This document shows positions 1-8,920 of a stretch of 64,000 nt of DNA, in pieces. The translations under genes were made by a program, and so were the position numbers. Where the stretch lies: NCBI GenBank assembly GCA_002839995.1, contig PGZC01000008.1:22671-86670 (forward strand), in the 5' to 3' direction. Within the stretch, counting starts at the first letter, position 1. Each line of letters starts with the position of its first letter. The notes under the pieces are model-generated. The model had not been told where the DNA came from. It made no database searches and worked only from the letters and a program-made list of their open reading frames with translations. The DNA comes from Gammaproteobacteria bacterium HGW-Gammaproteobacteria-4 (GTDB lineage: Bacteria; Pseudomonadota; Gammaproteobacteria; Xanthomonadales; Xanthomonadaceae).

Positions 1-68
1 ATGGCGTGCTCGACAAGGCCGCCGCGAAGTATCGCGCTGCTGAAGCACAGGCACCGCGCGGGCGGTGA
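1..68 (+). CDS. nusB: NusB transcription antitermination factor, 3' end only
   Basis: The first bases read in frame as NGVLDKAAAKYRAAEAQAPR and end at a TGA at 66-68. A C-terminus of the form VNGVLDK is typical of NusB, which binds boxA RNA with NusE in rRNA antitermination. Its place directly upstream of thiL and pgpA fits the usual nusB-thiL-pgpA order. Only about 21 codons are inside the window, so the call rests on a short match plus synteny. Confidence 0.7.
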   Translation, partial: GVLDKAAAKYRAAEAQAPRGR

Positions 69-108
69 TGTTCATCAAGGCCGGAAGCACCAGTTCCGAG
101 AAGCATTG

Positions 109-390
109 GGTCCGCAAAGAACGCAAAAAACGCAAAGGAAAGCAGAAGCCTTGTCATTGTGAGCAGCCGCTCTTGCGCATCCATGCGCCCGCCGCACGTG
201 CATATCCATGTGCGTCGCAGCGAAGCAACCCAGCGCTTCTCACTTTGGATAACGTTCCTGCTGAAGAGGCGTACAACCCGGGATCGTGGTAAATCCATGC
301 GATGGCGCCGGAGTTCGGCAACCCTGATTTTTTTTTTGCGCTTTTTTGCGTCCTTTGCGTCCTTTGCGTTTTTTGCGTCCTTTGCGGACC
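109..390. repeat. Inverted-repeat element, copy 1 (GGTCCGCAAAG family)
   Basis: Positions 109-138 and 361-390 are inverted copies of each other with 29 of 30 bases matching; each arm is built from short ACGCAAA-type units and the element starts GGTCCGCAAAG. About 220 bp lie between the arms. No convincing coding sequence is seen inside; the short open frames here overlap the repeat on both strands. Related copies occur near 11.8, 25.0, 34.0, 36.0 and 62.3 kb. The gap between nusB and thiL (69-480) is almost wholly occupied by this element and the heptamer run after it. Confidence 0.8.
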
Positions 391-400
391 ATTTGCTTTT

Positions 401-466
401 CCGAGTCCCGAGTCCCGAGTCCCGAGTCCCGAGTCCCGAGTCCCGAGTCCCGAGTCCCGAGTCCCC
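401..466. repeat. CCGAGTC heptamer tandem repeat, nine copies
   Basis: Nine perfect head-to-tail copies of CCGAGTC run from 401 to 463, followed by CCC. The array ends 15 bases before the thiL start codon and directly follows the hairpin element. The same heptamer in one to three copies flanks the related elements near 25.05 kb and 35.93 kb, so it looks like a terminal part of that element family that has expanded here. Confidence 0.9.
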
Positions 467-480
467 AAACCCGGCCCATC

Positions 481-1443
481 ATGCCCGAATTCGATCTGAT
501 CGCCCGCATCCGTGAACGCGCATCACTGCGCGCCGATGTGCTGTTGGGCATTGGCGACGATGCCGCGTTGTTGCGCGTGCCGGCAGGACAATTGCTGGTG
601 GTGAGCTGCGATACGCTCAATGCCGGTGTGCATTTTCCGCTGGATACGGCGCCTGCGGATATCGGCCACAAGGCGCTGGCGGTGAATCTCAGCGATCTGG
701 CGGCGATGGCGGCGCAGCCGGCCTGGTGTACGTTGTCGTTGTCGCTGCCCGAGGCTGACGCGGATTGGCTGAATGGTTTTCTCGATGGCTTTCTTGCGCT
801 GGCCCACGCGCACGGCGTTGCGCTGGTTGGTGGCGACACCACGCGCGGGCCGCTGTCAATCGGCGTCACCGTGCATGGATTCGTGCCCGAAGCGCTGGCC
901 TTGCGCCGCGCCGGCGCGCAGGCCGGAGACGAGCTGTGGTTGACCGGAACGCTCGGCGACGCCGCGGCAGCGCTGACGTTGCGTGCGGCGACGACGCCGG
1001 TCGATCCGTTGCTGACGGCGCGGCTGAATCGACCGACACCGCGGGTGGCGGCGGGTCTGGCGCTGCGTGGTCTGGCCCACGCCGGCATCGATGTGTCCGA
1101 TGGTCTGCTCGCCGATCTGGGCCATGTGCTGGCGGCGAGCGGGGTGGGTGCGCAAATCGATCTCGCCCGTCTGCCGACTTCAGCCGCATTGGCCGCAGCC
1201 ATCGGCGAATCCGGGCGCTGGCCGTTGCAACTCGGCGGCGGCGACGATTACGAGTTGTGCTTTACTGCTGCGCCGGAGCAGCACGCTGCGATTGTCGCCG
1301 CACTCGCTGCGGTCGATACACCGGTGCAGGTGATCGGCTACATCGCGGCGGCGCCGGGCGTGCGCGTGCTGGCCGCCGATGGCAGCGCGTACACACCAAG
1401 CCAAAGCGGCTATCAACACTTCGCGAAACCCCACCATGAGTAG
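481..1443 (+). CDS. thiL: Thiamine-monophosphate kinase
   Basis: ThiL phosphorylates thiamine monophosphate with ATP to give thiamine diphosphate, the last step of cofactor synthesis in the cytoplasm. The 320-residue product has the family's order of motifs: GIGDDAALL near residue 23, SCDTLNAGVHF near 42, GGDTTRGPL near 119, IDVSDGLLADLG near 203 and GGGDDYELCF near 251; the acidic residues bind Mg-ATP and substrate. The ATG at 481 is chosen because the open frame upstream of it is heptamer repeat. The gene overlaps pgpA by eight bases and follows nusB, so the three probably form one transcript, although the repeat element lies between nusB and thiL. Confidence 0.95.
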   Translation: MPEFDLIARIRERASLRADVLLGIGDDAALLRVPAGQLLVVSCDTLNAGVHFPLDTAPADIGHKALAVNLSDLAAMAAQPAWCTLSLSLPEADADWLNGFLDGFLALAHAHGVALVGGDTTRGPLSIGVTVHGFVPEALALRRAGAQAGDELWLTGTLGDAAAALTLRAATTPVDPLLTARLNRPTPRVAAGLALRGLAHAGIDVSDGLLADLGHVLAASGVGAQIDLARLPTSAALAAAIGESGRWPLQLGGGDDYELCFTAAPEQHAAIVAALAAVDTPVQVIGYIAAAPGVRVLAADGSAYTPSQSGYQHFAKPHHE

Positions 1444-1921
1444 CCGATCACCGCCCGCTTACCGACTGCTGCGCGACCCGGCCGGGATCATCGCGACCGG
1501 TTTTGGTTCCGGCCTGGCACCGCGTGCGCCCGGCACGGTCGGCACGGCGGCGGCGTTGTTGCCATGGCTGGCACTGCGCGAGCTACCGTTGTGGGGGTAT
1601 CTGCTGGCCCTGGCGTTGGCATTCGCGCTCGGCGTGTGGGCAGCGAACCGGGTCATCGCCAAAATCCGGATCGAGGACCCGGGGCTGGTGGTGTGGGATG
1701 AGTTCGTCGGCCTGTGGATCACCCTGATCGCGGCACCGCCGGGTTGGCCGTGGATGCTGGCGGGCTTCGTGTTGTTTCGCGTATTCGATATCGCCAAGCC
1801 GTGGCCGGTGTCGTGGGCGGATGGCAACATCAAGGGTGGCTTTGGTGCGATGTTCGACGATGCCCTGGCTGGCATGTACGCGCTGGCGGTGATGCAGGGC
1901 TTGGTCTGGTGGCTGGCCTGA
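1436..1921 (+). CDS. pgpA: Phosphatidylglycerophosphatase A
   Basis: PgpA removes phosphate from phosphatidylglycerophosphate to make phosphatidylglycerol at the inner membrane. The 161-residue protein shows the family motifs FGSGLAPRAPGTVG (near residue 23), VVWDEFVGLW (near 84) and FRVFDIAKPWPV (near 114), with hydrophobic segments around residues 42-62 and 96-115. The start at 1436 lies inside the last codons of thiL, which points to translational coupling. Its stop is only six bases from the stop of the convergent xanB2, with no room for a separate terminator. Confidence 0.93.
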   Translation: MSSRSPPAYRLLRDPAGIIATGFGSGLAPRAPGTVGTAAALLPWLALRELPLWGYLLALALAFALGVWAANRVIAKIRIEDPGLVVWDEFVGLWITLIAAPPGWPWMLAGFVLFRVFDIAKPWPVSWADGNIKGGFGAMFDDALAGMYALAVMQGLVWWLA

Positions 1922-1926
1922 CGCGG

Positions 1927-2955
1927 TCAGGGCGCGAACACGCCTTCCAGTTCGATATCCAGTTCGCGCCGACAGACATCGCCGCGCAGGAACAGCACCC
2001 GCTCGGGGCGCAGCATGTGGCGGGCGACCGCCGTTTGCGCACGGGCCAGATCCTCGCGATGGCGCACGTACACGCGCATGCTTTCGCAGCCATCCAGAGT
2101 AAACACGCGACCGCTGCGCGCGCTGGCGATGTCCAGCAGGGCCGCCAGGTTGGCGAAGGTTTCATCGACTTGCGCGCTGATATCGCCGCGGTGCATGGAA
2201 ACATGGCCAACGATGCTGGCGGTGCCGGAAACCAGTAGCCGCTGCGCGTCGCCGGCGCCTACCACTGCCGCGCGCGAGAAGCCGGGCGATACCGGGCCGA
2301 ACTCGCGCGGGTATTGCCAGGCGGGGGTTTGCCGCGGGTTTTCCAGTGCAATGCCGGGCAGCCTGGAACACAGCGCGATCACATCGAGCCAGTGCGGCTC
2401 GCCATCGGTGCCGATCGCCGTGGCGGCGGGCGGCGGCGCGTTGAACGCGGCATCCACTGCGCGTGCGCGGCCGACACAGAACAGGCGATAACGCTCGTCG
2501 TCGCCGTCGCCGTCGTTGATTCGGGCGAAGTAGTTCCAGATGCGCAGGATGTATGGCTCGCTCGAACCGCGCACGGCGTCGAGCAGTGTGCGATATGCGC
2601 ATTCGGTGGCAGCTCCGATGCCAAGCATGCGCTCATCCACGCGCACGTGCAGCGCGGCCATGCCGCCACTGCGGCGCAGGTGCAGGGTGCTCGAATGGGT
2701 ATCGCTGATGCCGTCTTCGACGCGCCAGCTTTCGGCAGCAACCGGCCCTGCGAGGCGGGCACAGGCGATGTGACACAGGCCCGGTTCCGGATGCGCGAAG
2801 CCAAAGCGCAGCAGGGCATTGGCGTCATCGCGCCATGCCACCCGCAATGGCGGACTCACCGCTGAAACCCTCGAAGCGATTGGGTGTAAACGTTCGAGCG
2901 ATGGTGGCTGAGCGCGGGCATGGTCAAGACCACGAAGTATATCGTGCGCGGTCAT
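1927..2955 (-). CDS. xanB2: Chorismatase of the XanB2/FkbO/Hyg5 family
   Basis: Members cleave chorismate to pyruvate and hydroxybenzoates or a dihydroxycyclohexadiene. The Xanthomonas protein XanB2 makes 3- and 4-hydroxybenzoate for xanthomonadin and ubiquinone; the related proteins were once called pteridine-dependent dioxygenases. The 342-residue product carries the family blocks LRIWNYFARIN (near residue 139), FCVGRARAVDAAF (near 160), NPRQTPAWQYPREFGPVSP (near 208) and VSGTASIVGHVSMHRGDI (near 243). Which hydroxybenzoate it makes cannot be read from sequence. No ubiC is seen in the window, so this enzyme may supply 4-hydroxybenzoate. It is transcribed away from hemF. Confidence 0.85.
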   Translation of the reverse strand: MTAHDILRGLDHARAQPPSLERLHPIASRVSAVSPPLRVAWRDDANALLRFGFAHPEPGLCHIACARLAGPVAAESWRVEDGISDTHSSTLHLRRSGGMAALHVRVDERMLGIGAATECAYRTLLDAVRGSSEPYILRIWNYFARINDGDGDDERYRLFCVGRARAVDAAFNAPPPAATAIGTDGEPHWLDVIALCSRLPGIALENPRQTPAWQYPREFGPVSPGFSRAAVVGAGDAQRLLVSGTASIVGHVSMHRGDISAQVDETFANLAALLDIASARSGRVFTLDGCESMRVYVRHREDLARAQTAVARHMLRPERVLFLRGDVCRRELDIELEGVFAP

Positions 2956-3028
2956 GGTTCGCCCACTGATTCGCCTTTATGATGCGGGATTGCCTTGAGA
3001 AAGCCTTGCCTTGAGAAAGCATTCCGTC

Positions 3029-3931
3029 ATGAGCCATCTTCCCGCTGTACGCGACTATCTGCACGCGCTGCAAGATCGCATCTGCCACGCCATCGAACAG
3101 GCCGATGGCGGCGCCCGTTTCCATGAAGATATCTGGCGTCGCCCCGAGGGCGGCGGTGGCCGCTCGCGAGTGCTGAAACAGGGTGCCGTGTTCGAGCAGG
3201 CCGGTATCGGATTTTCGGAAGTCTCGGGTGACGCCCTGCCGGCTTCGGCCAGCGCCCGCCGACCGCAGCTCGCCGGTGCACCGTGGCGGGCGGTGGGCGT
3301 TTCGCTGGTATTCCATCCGCGCAATCCGTACCTGCCGACCACGCACATGAATGTGCGCTATTTCGAGGCGCAGCCGGAGCACGGCGATGCGGTGTGGTGG
3401 TTTGGCGGCGGCTTCGACCTAACCCCGTTTTATCCGTTCGACGAGGATGTGCGTCACTGGCATCGGGTGGCGCGCGATCTGTGCGCGCCGTTTGGCGGCG
3501 AGGCGCGTTATCAGGCGCACAAGCGTTGGTGCGATCAGTATTTCTTTCTCAAACACCGCAATGAAACGCGCGGCGTCGGCGGCCTGTTTTTCGATGATCT
3601 GGGCGACGGCGGTTTTGATGACTGCTTTGCCTATCAACGTGCCGTGGGCGACGGTTTTCTCGACGCCTATCTGCCGCTGGTGGTGCGGCGCAAGGATCAG
3701 CCCTACGGCGACGCACAGCGGCAATTCCAGCTCTACCGGCGTGGCCGTTATGTCGAGTTCAATCTGGTTTACGATCGCGGCACGCTGTTCGGCCTGCAAT
3801 CGGGCGGGCGCACCGAAAGTATCCTGATGAGCCTGCCGCCGCTGGTACGCTGGGAATACGACTGGCAGCCCGAAGCCGGTTCCGCCGAGGCTGCACTGGC
3901 CGGTTATCTTCAGCCGCGCGACTGGCTTTGA
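3029..3931 (+). CDS. hemF: Oxygen-dependent coproporphyrinogen III oxidase
   Basis: HemF converts coproporphyrinogen III to protoporphyrinogen IX with oxygen in haem synthesis. The 300-residue protein matches the usual length and contains THMNVRYF near residue 108, [15 protein letters not shown] near 125, the [15 protein letters not shown] block near 175, [19 protein letters not shown] near 235 and [12 protein letters not shown] near 269. A TTG six codons upstream is possible, but the ATG at 3029 gives the normal N-terminus [11 protein letters not shown]. It diverges from xanB2 with about 70 bases between the two starts. Confidence 0.96.
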   Translation: MSHLPAVRDYLHALQDRICHAIEQADGGARFHEDIWRRPEGGGGRSRVLKQGAVFEQAGIGFSEVSGDALPASASARRPQLAGAPWRAVGVSLVFHPRNPYLPTTHMNVRYFEAQPEHGDAVWWFGGGFDLTPFYPFDEDVRHWHRVARDLCAPFGGEARYQAHKRWCDQYFFLKHRNETRGVGGLFFDDLGDGGFDDCFAYQRAVGDGFLDAYLPLVVRRKDQPYGDAQRQFQLYRRGRYVEFNLVYDRGTLFGLQSGGRTESILMSLPPLVRWEYDWQPEAGSAEAALAGYLQPRDWL

Positions 3932-3956
3932 GGCAAACCGGCAACAAATAAATGGC

Positions 3957-4143
3957 TCTTCGTGGAAACGTGTGGGTGATTCGATGCGATTGATCGCGTT
4001 GCAAGCCATGCGGGGCAAGGTTTTGCAGGCTTCGGGGTTGTGCTGAATGCGACCGGCGTGGATCCGACATGGTCGTGCCCGTTTGCATGCATGTGGGTGA
4101 AACGGTGAAAACGAGCCGAATCACCCACACGGTTTCACGAAGA
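3957..4143. repeat. Long inverted repeat in the hemF-plsB gap
   Basis: Bases 3957-3983 and 4117-4143 are inverted copies with 25 of 27 positions matching (core CGTGTGGGTGATTCG). The 133 bases between them hold no open frame of note. A partial echo, GTGGGTGAAACGGTGAAA, lies just inside the right arm. The structure lies in the 380-bp gap between the convergent hemF and plsB genes. It may be an element remnant or fold as part of an untranslated RNA. Confidence 0.7.
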
Positions 4144-4156
4144 CCCAAATAAATAG

Positions 4157-4192
4157 AAAACCCCGCAAACCGGGGAAAGTTTGCGGGGTTTG
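4157..4192 (-). terminator. Rho-independent terminator for plsB
   Basis: CCCCGCAAAC and GTTTGCGGGG form a perfect ten-pair stem around an eight-base loop. Read on the minus strand the stem is followed by TTTTCTATTTATTT, a good U-tract, so it should stop transcripts leaving plsB. Read on the plus strand only three Ts follow, so it is a weaker stop for hemF. A second short hairpin (TGCAACG ... CGTTGCA, 4229-4258) lies between it and the plsB stop. Confidence 0.8.
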
Positions 4193-4311
4193 GGGAGGGG
4201 CCGTACCTGGGGAAGGGTCCGGCCCAGGTGCAACGCGTCGGGGGAACGAGACGTTGCACACAACAGGCGTTGCGCCTGTCCCCCAATCAGACAGGGCTTT
4301 TCGGCATTAGT

Positions 4312-6873
4312 TCAACTTTGCGCGGTCGATTCGGTGATTTCGGCCCTGGGCAGGGTCTCGGGCGACAGTTTGATGATGGTATGACGCACTTCGCGGCCGA
4401 GAATGACCTTGGCGTCGTTGGCCCATTCGTGCAGGCGCTCGTCGAAGTCGAGGCGGGCGTTGTGGTCGAGCCGGACGATGCCAAGGTCGCGCAAACGTTG
4501 GATAAATCCGCGAAACAGGGTGCGGTCGAAGAACTCCGGCGCGGCCGGGGCGTACAGCAGCGACAGCCGCTGTGCGGTCAACTGGCACAGCGATTCGAGT
4601 TCGGCGGACGTGACCGTGCCGGGGCCGTTTTTGACCAGAATCGCGATGGCGATGTAATAGCGTTCAAACGCCTGTTGCAGGCTTTGTGCAATCACCCGGA
4701 GCCGATAGACCTCGTCGGTCTGGCCCGGGCCGCGACACAAAATCGCGTTTTCCGCCTCGGTCTGGAGCAAATTCTCGGCCAACATTGCGTCGATGGTCTC
4801 TTCGAGTTGGGCGGCAAACTCGTCGACGTTCCAGGGCAGGAACAGCTCGTCCTGGATGAACGGGTACAACATGCGCCCGAGCCGCACCACGCCCTTTCGG
4901 GTCATGCGCCGGTTGTGCTGAAAACAACAGGCGACCCAGGCCGAGGCGACGAACAGATGCAATACGTTGTTGCGATAGTACGACTGCAAGATCGCGGTTT
5001 CGCCTTCCATCGACACCACATCGCCGAGCGGATGGCGGGTGCGGGTGAGTATGCCGATGCCCTCGCCATAGCCGACGATCTGTTCGGGTGTCATCGCGGT
5101 GACGGTGGTGCGCGGCGAAAACGGTACCGCATCGAGCAAGCGCTTGAGCATGCCCAACTGGTAGAGCAGATCGGTTTCGGACATCGCCTGTTTGGGGGTG
5201 GAAAGCAGCGCCATCGCCAGCAGGTTGACCGGGTTGACGTCGCTGGCACGGTTGATGTTGACCAGGATCTGATGAGCGATGTCATCGACGACAGCGCTCA
5301 ACCACTCGGGCTTCTGGTCCGGTTCAACCCGCTCGTCGCGCCAGTTCGGGGCGTGTTTTTCGAGGACGTCGGCGAGGAAAATCGGCTCGCCGAAGTTGAC
5401 CGCGACCTTGCCATAGCGTCGGCGCAGGATGCCGGCACCAGCGCGCAGCAGCGCCCATAGCGTTTCCTTGCGCTTGGGCTGCCCGGACAGTTCGTCGAGA
5501 TAGCTTTTGCCTTCGATCAGCTTTTCGTAGCCCACGTACACCGGCTGGAACATCACCGGCCGCCGCGGCTGGCGCAGAAATGCGCGTACCGTCATGTTGA
5601 CCATGCCGGCCTTGGCCTGCAACAGGCGTCCGGTGCGCGAACGCCCGCCTTCCACGAAGTATTCGATCGAAAAGCCTTCGCCCACCAGCTGCGCCACATA
5701 TTCCGACAGCACCGCTGCATACAGCGGGTTGCCGCGGATGCTGCGGCGGATGAAAAACGCGCCGCCGCGGCGCAACACCGAGCCCAGCACCGGCATGTTG
5801 AGGTTGACGCCGGCGACGATATGCGGCGGCACGATGCCGTGGCTGTAGAACAGGTAACTCAGCAGCAGATAGTCGATGTGGCTGCGGTGGCTGGGTGCGT
5901 AAACGACCTCGTGCCCCGGCGCGTGCTGCTTGACGCTATCCAGGTGATTGACGGTGATGCCGTCATAGATGCGGTTCCACAGCACCGTCAGCGCGAAGCT
6001 CAACGAGCGCACCACGGTATGCGAATAATCGGCGGCGATCTCCCACGCGTCGTGGTGCGCCTTGCGCCAGGCCCAGGCGGGCGTCTTGCCTTCGCGCCGG
6101 GCGTGGTCGGCGATCGCGCGACGCACCGGTTCGGCATCGAGTACGCGATCGACCAACAACCGCCGATGCGACAGGTCCGGGCCGATCACGGTGGCGCGAA
6201 TGCGATGGAAATGCGCGCGCAGCACGCGCCACAGCTTGCGGATGGTGCGCTCCGGCGGCAGCCCTTCGGCCAGGATCTCGCGCATCGCGGTGGGCGGCGA
6301 GAAACGCACCAGGGTGTTGCGGCCATTCAGGGCGATGGCGATCAGGCGGCGAAAGCGGCCAACCAGTGCCCAGTTTTCGGCGAACAATACCCGGAACCAG
6401 CCCGATTGCCGGTCGGGGGCGCGGCCGACAAAGATCGATACCGGCACCAACTGCACGTCGAGATCAGGGAATTCGCGGTGGGCGGCCAGCAGGCGGCCCA
6501 GGCCGGGCGGCAGTACACCACCGCGGCGACGCGACAACGGCAGATAGGCGCGGCCGCGACGCAAAGGATCGCCCGCTGGCGCCAGCCGGGGCGACGGCAG
6601 GCCAGCCTCGCGGCAGGCGCGTTCCAGAATCAGCACATTGGATAAGCCGTGCCGTTCCAGCACGTAAACCACCGGCCGGCCATCACCGATTTTCTGGCCG
6701 TCGCCACTGTGGGTCTCGATTTTCAGATTGATCCACGGTGCCAGCACCCAGCCAAGCAGGCGCGACCACCATGGCCGCCGCGCGACGCGCGTGGCGGGGC
6801 GGCGCGCCGGTTCGTCGCCGCCGGACGCACGCTGTTCGGGAACCGGGTCGGCTGCGTTGTGTCTGGAAGTCAT
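4312..6873 (-). CDS. plsB: Glycerol-3-phosphate 1-O-acyltransferase PlsB
   Basis: PlsB moves a fatty acyl chain to position 1 of glycerol 3-phosphate, the first step of membrane phospholipid synthesis, at the inner membrane. All acyltransferase blocks are present: block I PSHRSHIDYLLLSY with the catalytic H-x4-D, block II GAFFIRRSIRGNPLY, block III YFVEGGRSRTGR and block IV PVYVGYEKLIEG, together spanning about residues 310-460 of 853. The N-terminal 35 residues are polar and basic. The ATG at 6873 is chosen because the longer open frame would run back into the neighbouring lipoprotein gene. A strong terminator lies downstream at 4157-4192. Confidence 0.95.
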   Translation of the reverse strand: MTSRHNAADPVPEQRASGGDEPARRPATRVARRPWWSRLLGWVLAPWINLKIETHSGDGQKIGDGRPVVYVLERHGLSNVLILERACREAGLPSPRLAPAGDPLRRGRAYLPLSRRRGGVLPPGLGRLLAAHREFPDLDVQLVPVSIFVGRAPDRQSGWFRVLFAENWALVGRFRRLIAIALNGRNTLVRFSPPTAMREILAEGLPPERTIRKLWRVLRAHFHRIRATVIGPDLSHRRLLVDRVLDAEPVRRAIADHARREGKTPAWAWRKAHHDAWEIAADYSHTVVRSLSFALTVLWNRIYDGITVNHLDSVKQHAPGHEVVYAPSHRSHIDYLLLSYLFYSHGIVPPHIVAGVNLNMPVLGSVLRRGGAFFIRRSIRGNPLYAAVLSEYVAQLVGEGFSIEYFVEGGRSRTGRLLQAKAGMVNMTVRAFLRQPRRPVMFQPVYVGYEKLIEGKSYLDELSGQPKRKETLWALLRAGAGILRRRYGKVAVNFGEPIFLADVLEKHAPNWRDERVEPDQKPEWLSAVVDDIAHQILVNINRASDVNPVNLLAMALLSTPKQAMSETDLLYQLGMLKRLLDAVPFSPRTTVTAMTPEQIVGYGEGIGILTRTRHPLGDVVSMEGETAILQSYYRNNVLHLFVASAWVACCFQHNRRMTRKGVVRLGRMLYPFIQDELFLPWNVDEFAAQLEETIDAMLAENLLQTEAENAILCRGPGQTDEVYRLRVIAQSLQQAFERYYIAIAILVKNGPGTVTSAELESLCQLTAQRLSLLYAPAAPEFFDRTLFRGFIQRLRDLGIVRLDHNARLDFDERLHEWANDAKVILGREVRHTIIKLSPETLPRAEITESTAQS

Positions 6874-6925
6874 CTGCACAGGGTACGCGCCCTTGGCGGA
6901 CGCGTTTGCCTTTGGGCGTGGGCGG

Positions 6926-7882
6926 TCAGTTGCCCGGTGCCGTCGCTGCCGCTTCGTCTGCGGCCTCGCTGTCCGGTGCCGCGGCTGGCTCGTCGGCGTC
7001 AACCACGGTCGCTGCACTGTCTGCTGCCGCCAGCGCGGTTTCGGCACGGGCAATGCCGGACGCGCTGAACCAATGGCCGTCGCGTTGCAGCATGTCCATT
7101 TCGAAACTGATCGGCTTGTCGAGCAGGGTGTAGCTCACCTTGACCCGCGCGGTATCGCCATCGCGGCTCAACTCGCTTGCGCTGACGCTGGCCAGCGCCT
7201 TGTCGATATCGAGCCCGTACGTCGCCAGTATTTTCTTGGCGCCTGCCGCCGCCACCCCGGCCTTGCTCAGTGCGCCGTCGAGGCTGATCGTACGCAGGGC
7301 GTCGATGTCGGTCAGCTCCAGGTTGCGCGTGGTTTCGGTGACGGCCGCTATCGTTGCTTTTGCCTTGTCGCGGTCGGTGAGCGGCAATGTCGATGCCCAG
7401 CCGGTCATCGCGACCAGCGCGCTGCTGGCGTGCTGTTTTTCGTCGTCGCTGAGGGTCTGGTTCTCTGCGATCGCGGCGGAAACAAAGCCACTGCCCATGG
7501 CGACGGCAAGGGGCAACTGGCTGCCGATTTCGGCGTCGAGTTTGGCCAGCATCGGCTCGAGTTCCGCGTACAGCGCAGCTTCGGCGTCCGGTGCGGTTAG
7601 TTTGTCCACCATCTGCGCAAACTCGGCGCGTTCGCTATCCTCGGCGGGCGGCAATGCATTGCGCTGGGCTTCGAATAGCGCTTCGGTGCGCTGGCGCAGA
7701 TCATCCGGCAGCCATTGTCGGCTGAAGGCCTGCATGTCGTTGGCGTGCAGGCTTTGCGCCCATTGTGCGACCGCCTCGGTCGGGCTTTTCCCCGCTCCGG
7801 CGGCGGGGACGGAGGTGTCCTTGCCGCACGCAAACAGCAGCGGCAATGCCAGGGTCAGCGACAGGATACGAAAACGGTGCAT
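6926..7882 (-). CDS. Lipoprotein of unknown function
   Basis: I do not recognise a domain. The 318-residue product starts with a lipoprotein signal, MHRFRILSLTLALPLLFAC, whose cysteine at about residue 19 would be lipidated; the next residues are GKD, so outer-membrane sorting is possible. The rest is alanine-rich and predicted helical, with a run of alanine, aspartate and glutamate at the C-terminus. The ATG at 7882 has GGAGG upstream, which decides it over an in-frame start 20 codons earlier. It is 60 bases downstream of the acid phosphatase gene and may share its transcript. plsB starts 52 bases after it. Confidence 0.8.
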   Translation of the reverse strand: MHRFRILSLTLALPLLFACGKDTSVPAAGAGKSPTEAVAQWAQSLHANDMQAFSRQWLPDDLRQRTEALFEAQRNALPPAEDSERAEFAQMVDKLTAPDAEAALYAELEPMLAKLDAEIGSQLPLAVAMGSGFVSAAIAENQTLSDDEKQHASSALVAMTGWASTLPLTDRDKAKATIAAVTETTRNLELTDIDALRTISLDGALSKAGVAAAGAKKILATYGLDIDKALASVSASELSRDGDTARVKVSYTLLDKPISFEMDMLQRDGHWFSASGIARAETALAAADSAATVVDADEPAAAPDSEAADEAAATAPGN

Positions 7883-7942
7883 GGGAGCCTCCGGTGGCAA
7901 GGGTTTGCGGCGCGTCGTTGCGCGCCGCGTGGAGGGGTTCAA

Positions 7943-8827
7943 TTATTGCAGACGCAGGGCGTCGCGTTTGCAGCGGTTGGGATCGGATTTCGCTCGCTCG
8001 CCGCATTCGCGCAGTATCGCCGATTCCCAACTGCCGTAGGCCGGGTTGGGCAGCATGATCCATTGCGTGCCCCAGCGCGTGCGGTTGCGTTCAACCAGGG
8101 TGTGGCGGGCGAGCGGGCTGACCGCGACGCCGTCGAGAAAATCGCCGAGATTGTCGCCGAGCATCAACAGCACCCGATGGCGCTCGCTGATCCAGCTGCG
8201 GCGAACGCCCTTTTCGCGCCCCGGCGCGCGCGGGTCGTTACGCAAGATCACGTTGCTGCCGTCATCGGCAACCGGAAAGCCCAACGCGCGCAGGTTGTCG
8301 ATGGTCGCCGCGCGTTCAGCCGGATCGTCGCGGTTGGTGACGTAATACACGGTGACGCCCTGTTCGGCGGCGTAGCGGTAGAAGGCCAGCGCGCCGGGCA
8401 GGGCGCGGGCACGACGTTCGCTGACCCAGGACAACCAAGCGTCGTAACTGAACTCGGTGTTTTGTGCGCGAATACTGCGCGCCTGAAACGGGCTGTTGTC
8501 GAGCAGGGTCTCGTCGGCATCGGTGATCAAGGCCGGAGGCAGGCCCTTGGCCGGCACCTTGCGCTCGCCAGTGGGCATCGCATCCCATTGCGGGTCGGCC
8601 AAGGCCAGGTCGAGTTGTTGTCGGGCCAGCGCGAAGCTGCCCAGCATCGCCGCTTCATATTCTGCCGATTGCTGCATCCACAGCGTCGCGTCGAGCTTGT
8701 TGTCGCTCGCAGAAACAATCGCTTGCACCGATTCCGGCAGCAGGGTGCCTGGTGCCGACGACGGTTGGCTGGCACAGCCGGCGACAAGGGCGAGCAGCGT
8801 GCTCGTGGCAAGCAAACGGATACGCAT
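7943..8827 (-). CDS. 5'-nucleotidase / acid phosphatase lipoprotein, e(P4) family
   Basis: A HAD-superfamily class C acid phosphatase expected on the outer membrane. The N-terminus MRIRLLATSTLLALVAGC is a lipoprotein signal with the lipidated cysteine at about 18. DADETLLDNSPFQ (near residue 100) is the DxDxT/D nucleophile motif, YYVTNRDD (near 160) is motif II, and MLGDNLGDFLDG (near 226) carries the late acidic pair. In Haemophilus the e(P4) protein releases phosphate from nucleotides, including NMN. The ATG at 8827 has GGGGAT at suitable spacing; a GTG two codons earlier lies too close to it. Confidence 0.88.
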   Translation of the reverse strand: MRIRLLATSTLLALVAGCASQPSSAPGTLLPESVQAIVSASDNKLDATLWMQQSAEYEAAMLGSFALARQQLDLALADPQWDAMPTGERKVPAKGLPPALITDADETLLDNSPFQARSIRAQNTEFSYDAWLSWVSERRARALPGALAFYRYAAEQGVTVYYVTNRDDPAERAATIDNLRALGFPVADDGSNVILRNDPRAPGREKGVRRSWISERHRVLLMLGDNLGDFLDGVAVSPLARHTLVERNRTRWGTQWIMLPNPAYGSWESAILRECGERAKSDPNRCKRDALRLQ

Positions 8828-8920
8828 GATCACTAATCCCCGAAAATCCGAACGCGCAGTTTAGCCGCGCCGTGTTGTTGCAATGTTTCAAGCCCGATCA
8901 ATCCAATCAACAAGTTCCGA

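Noticed and set aside
240..1202. Minus-strand open frame over thiL and the heptamer array
   Set aside because: It overlaps a clear thiL gene and its end encodes only heptamer repeats.
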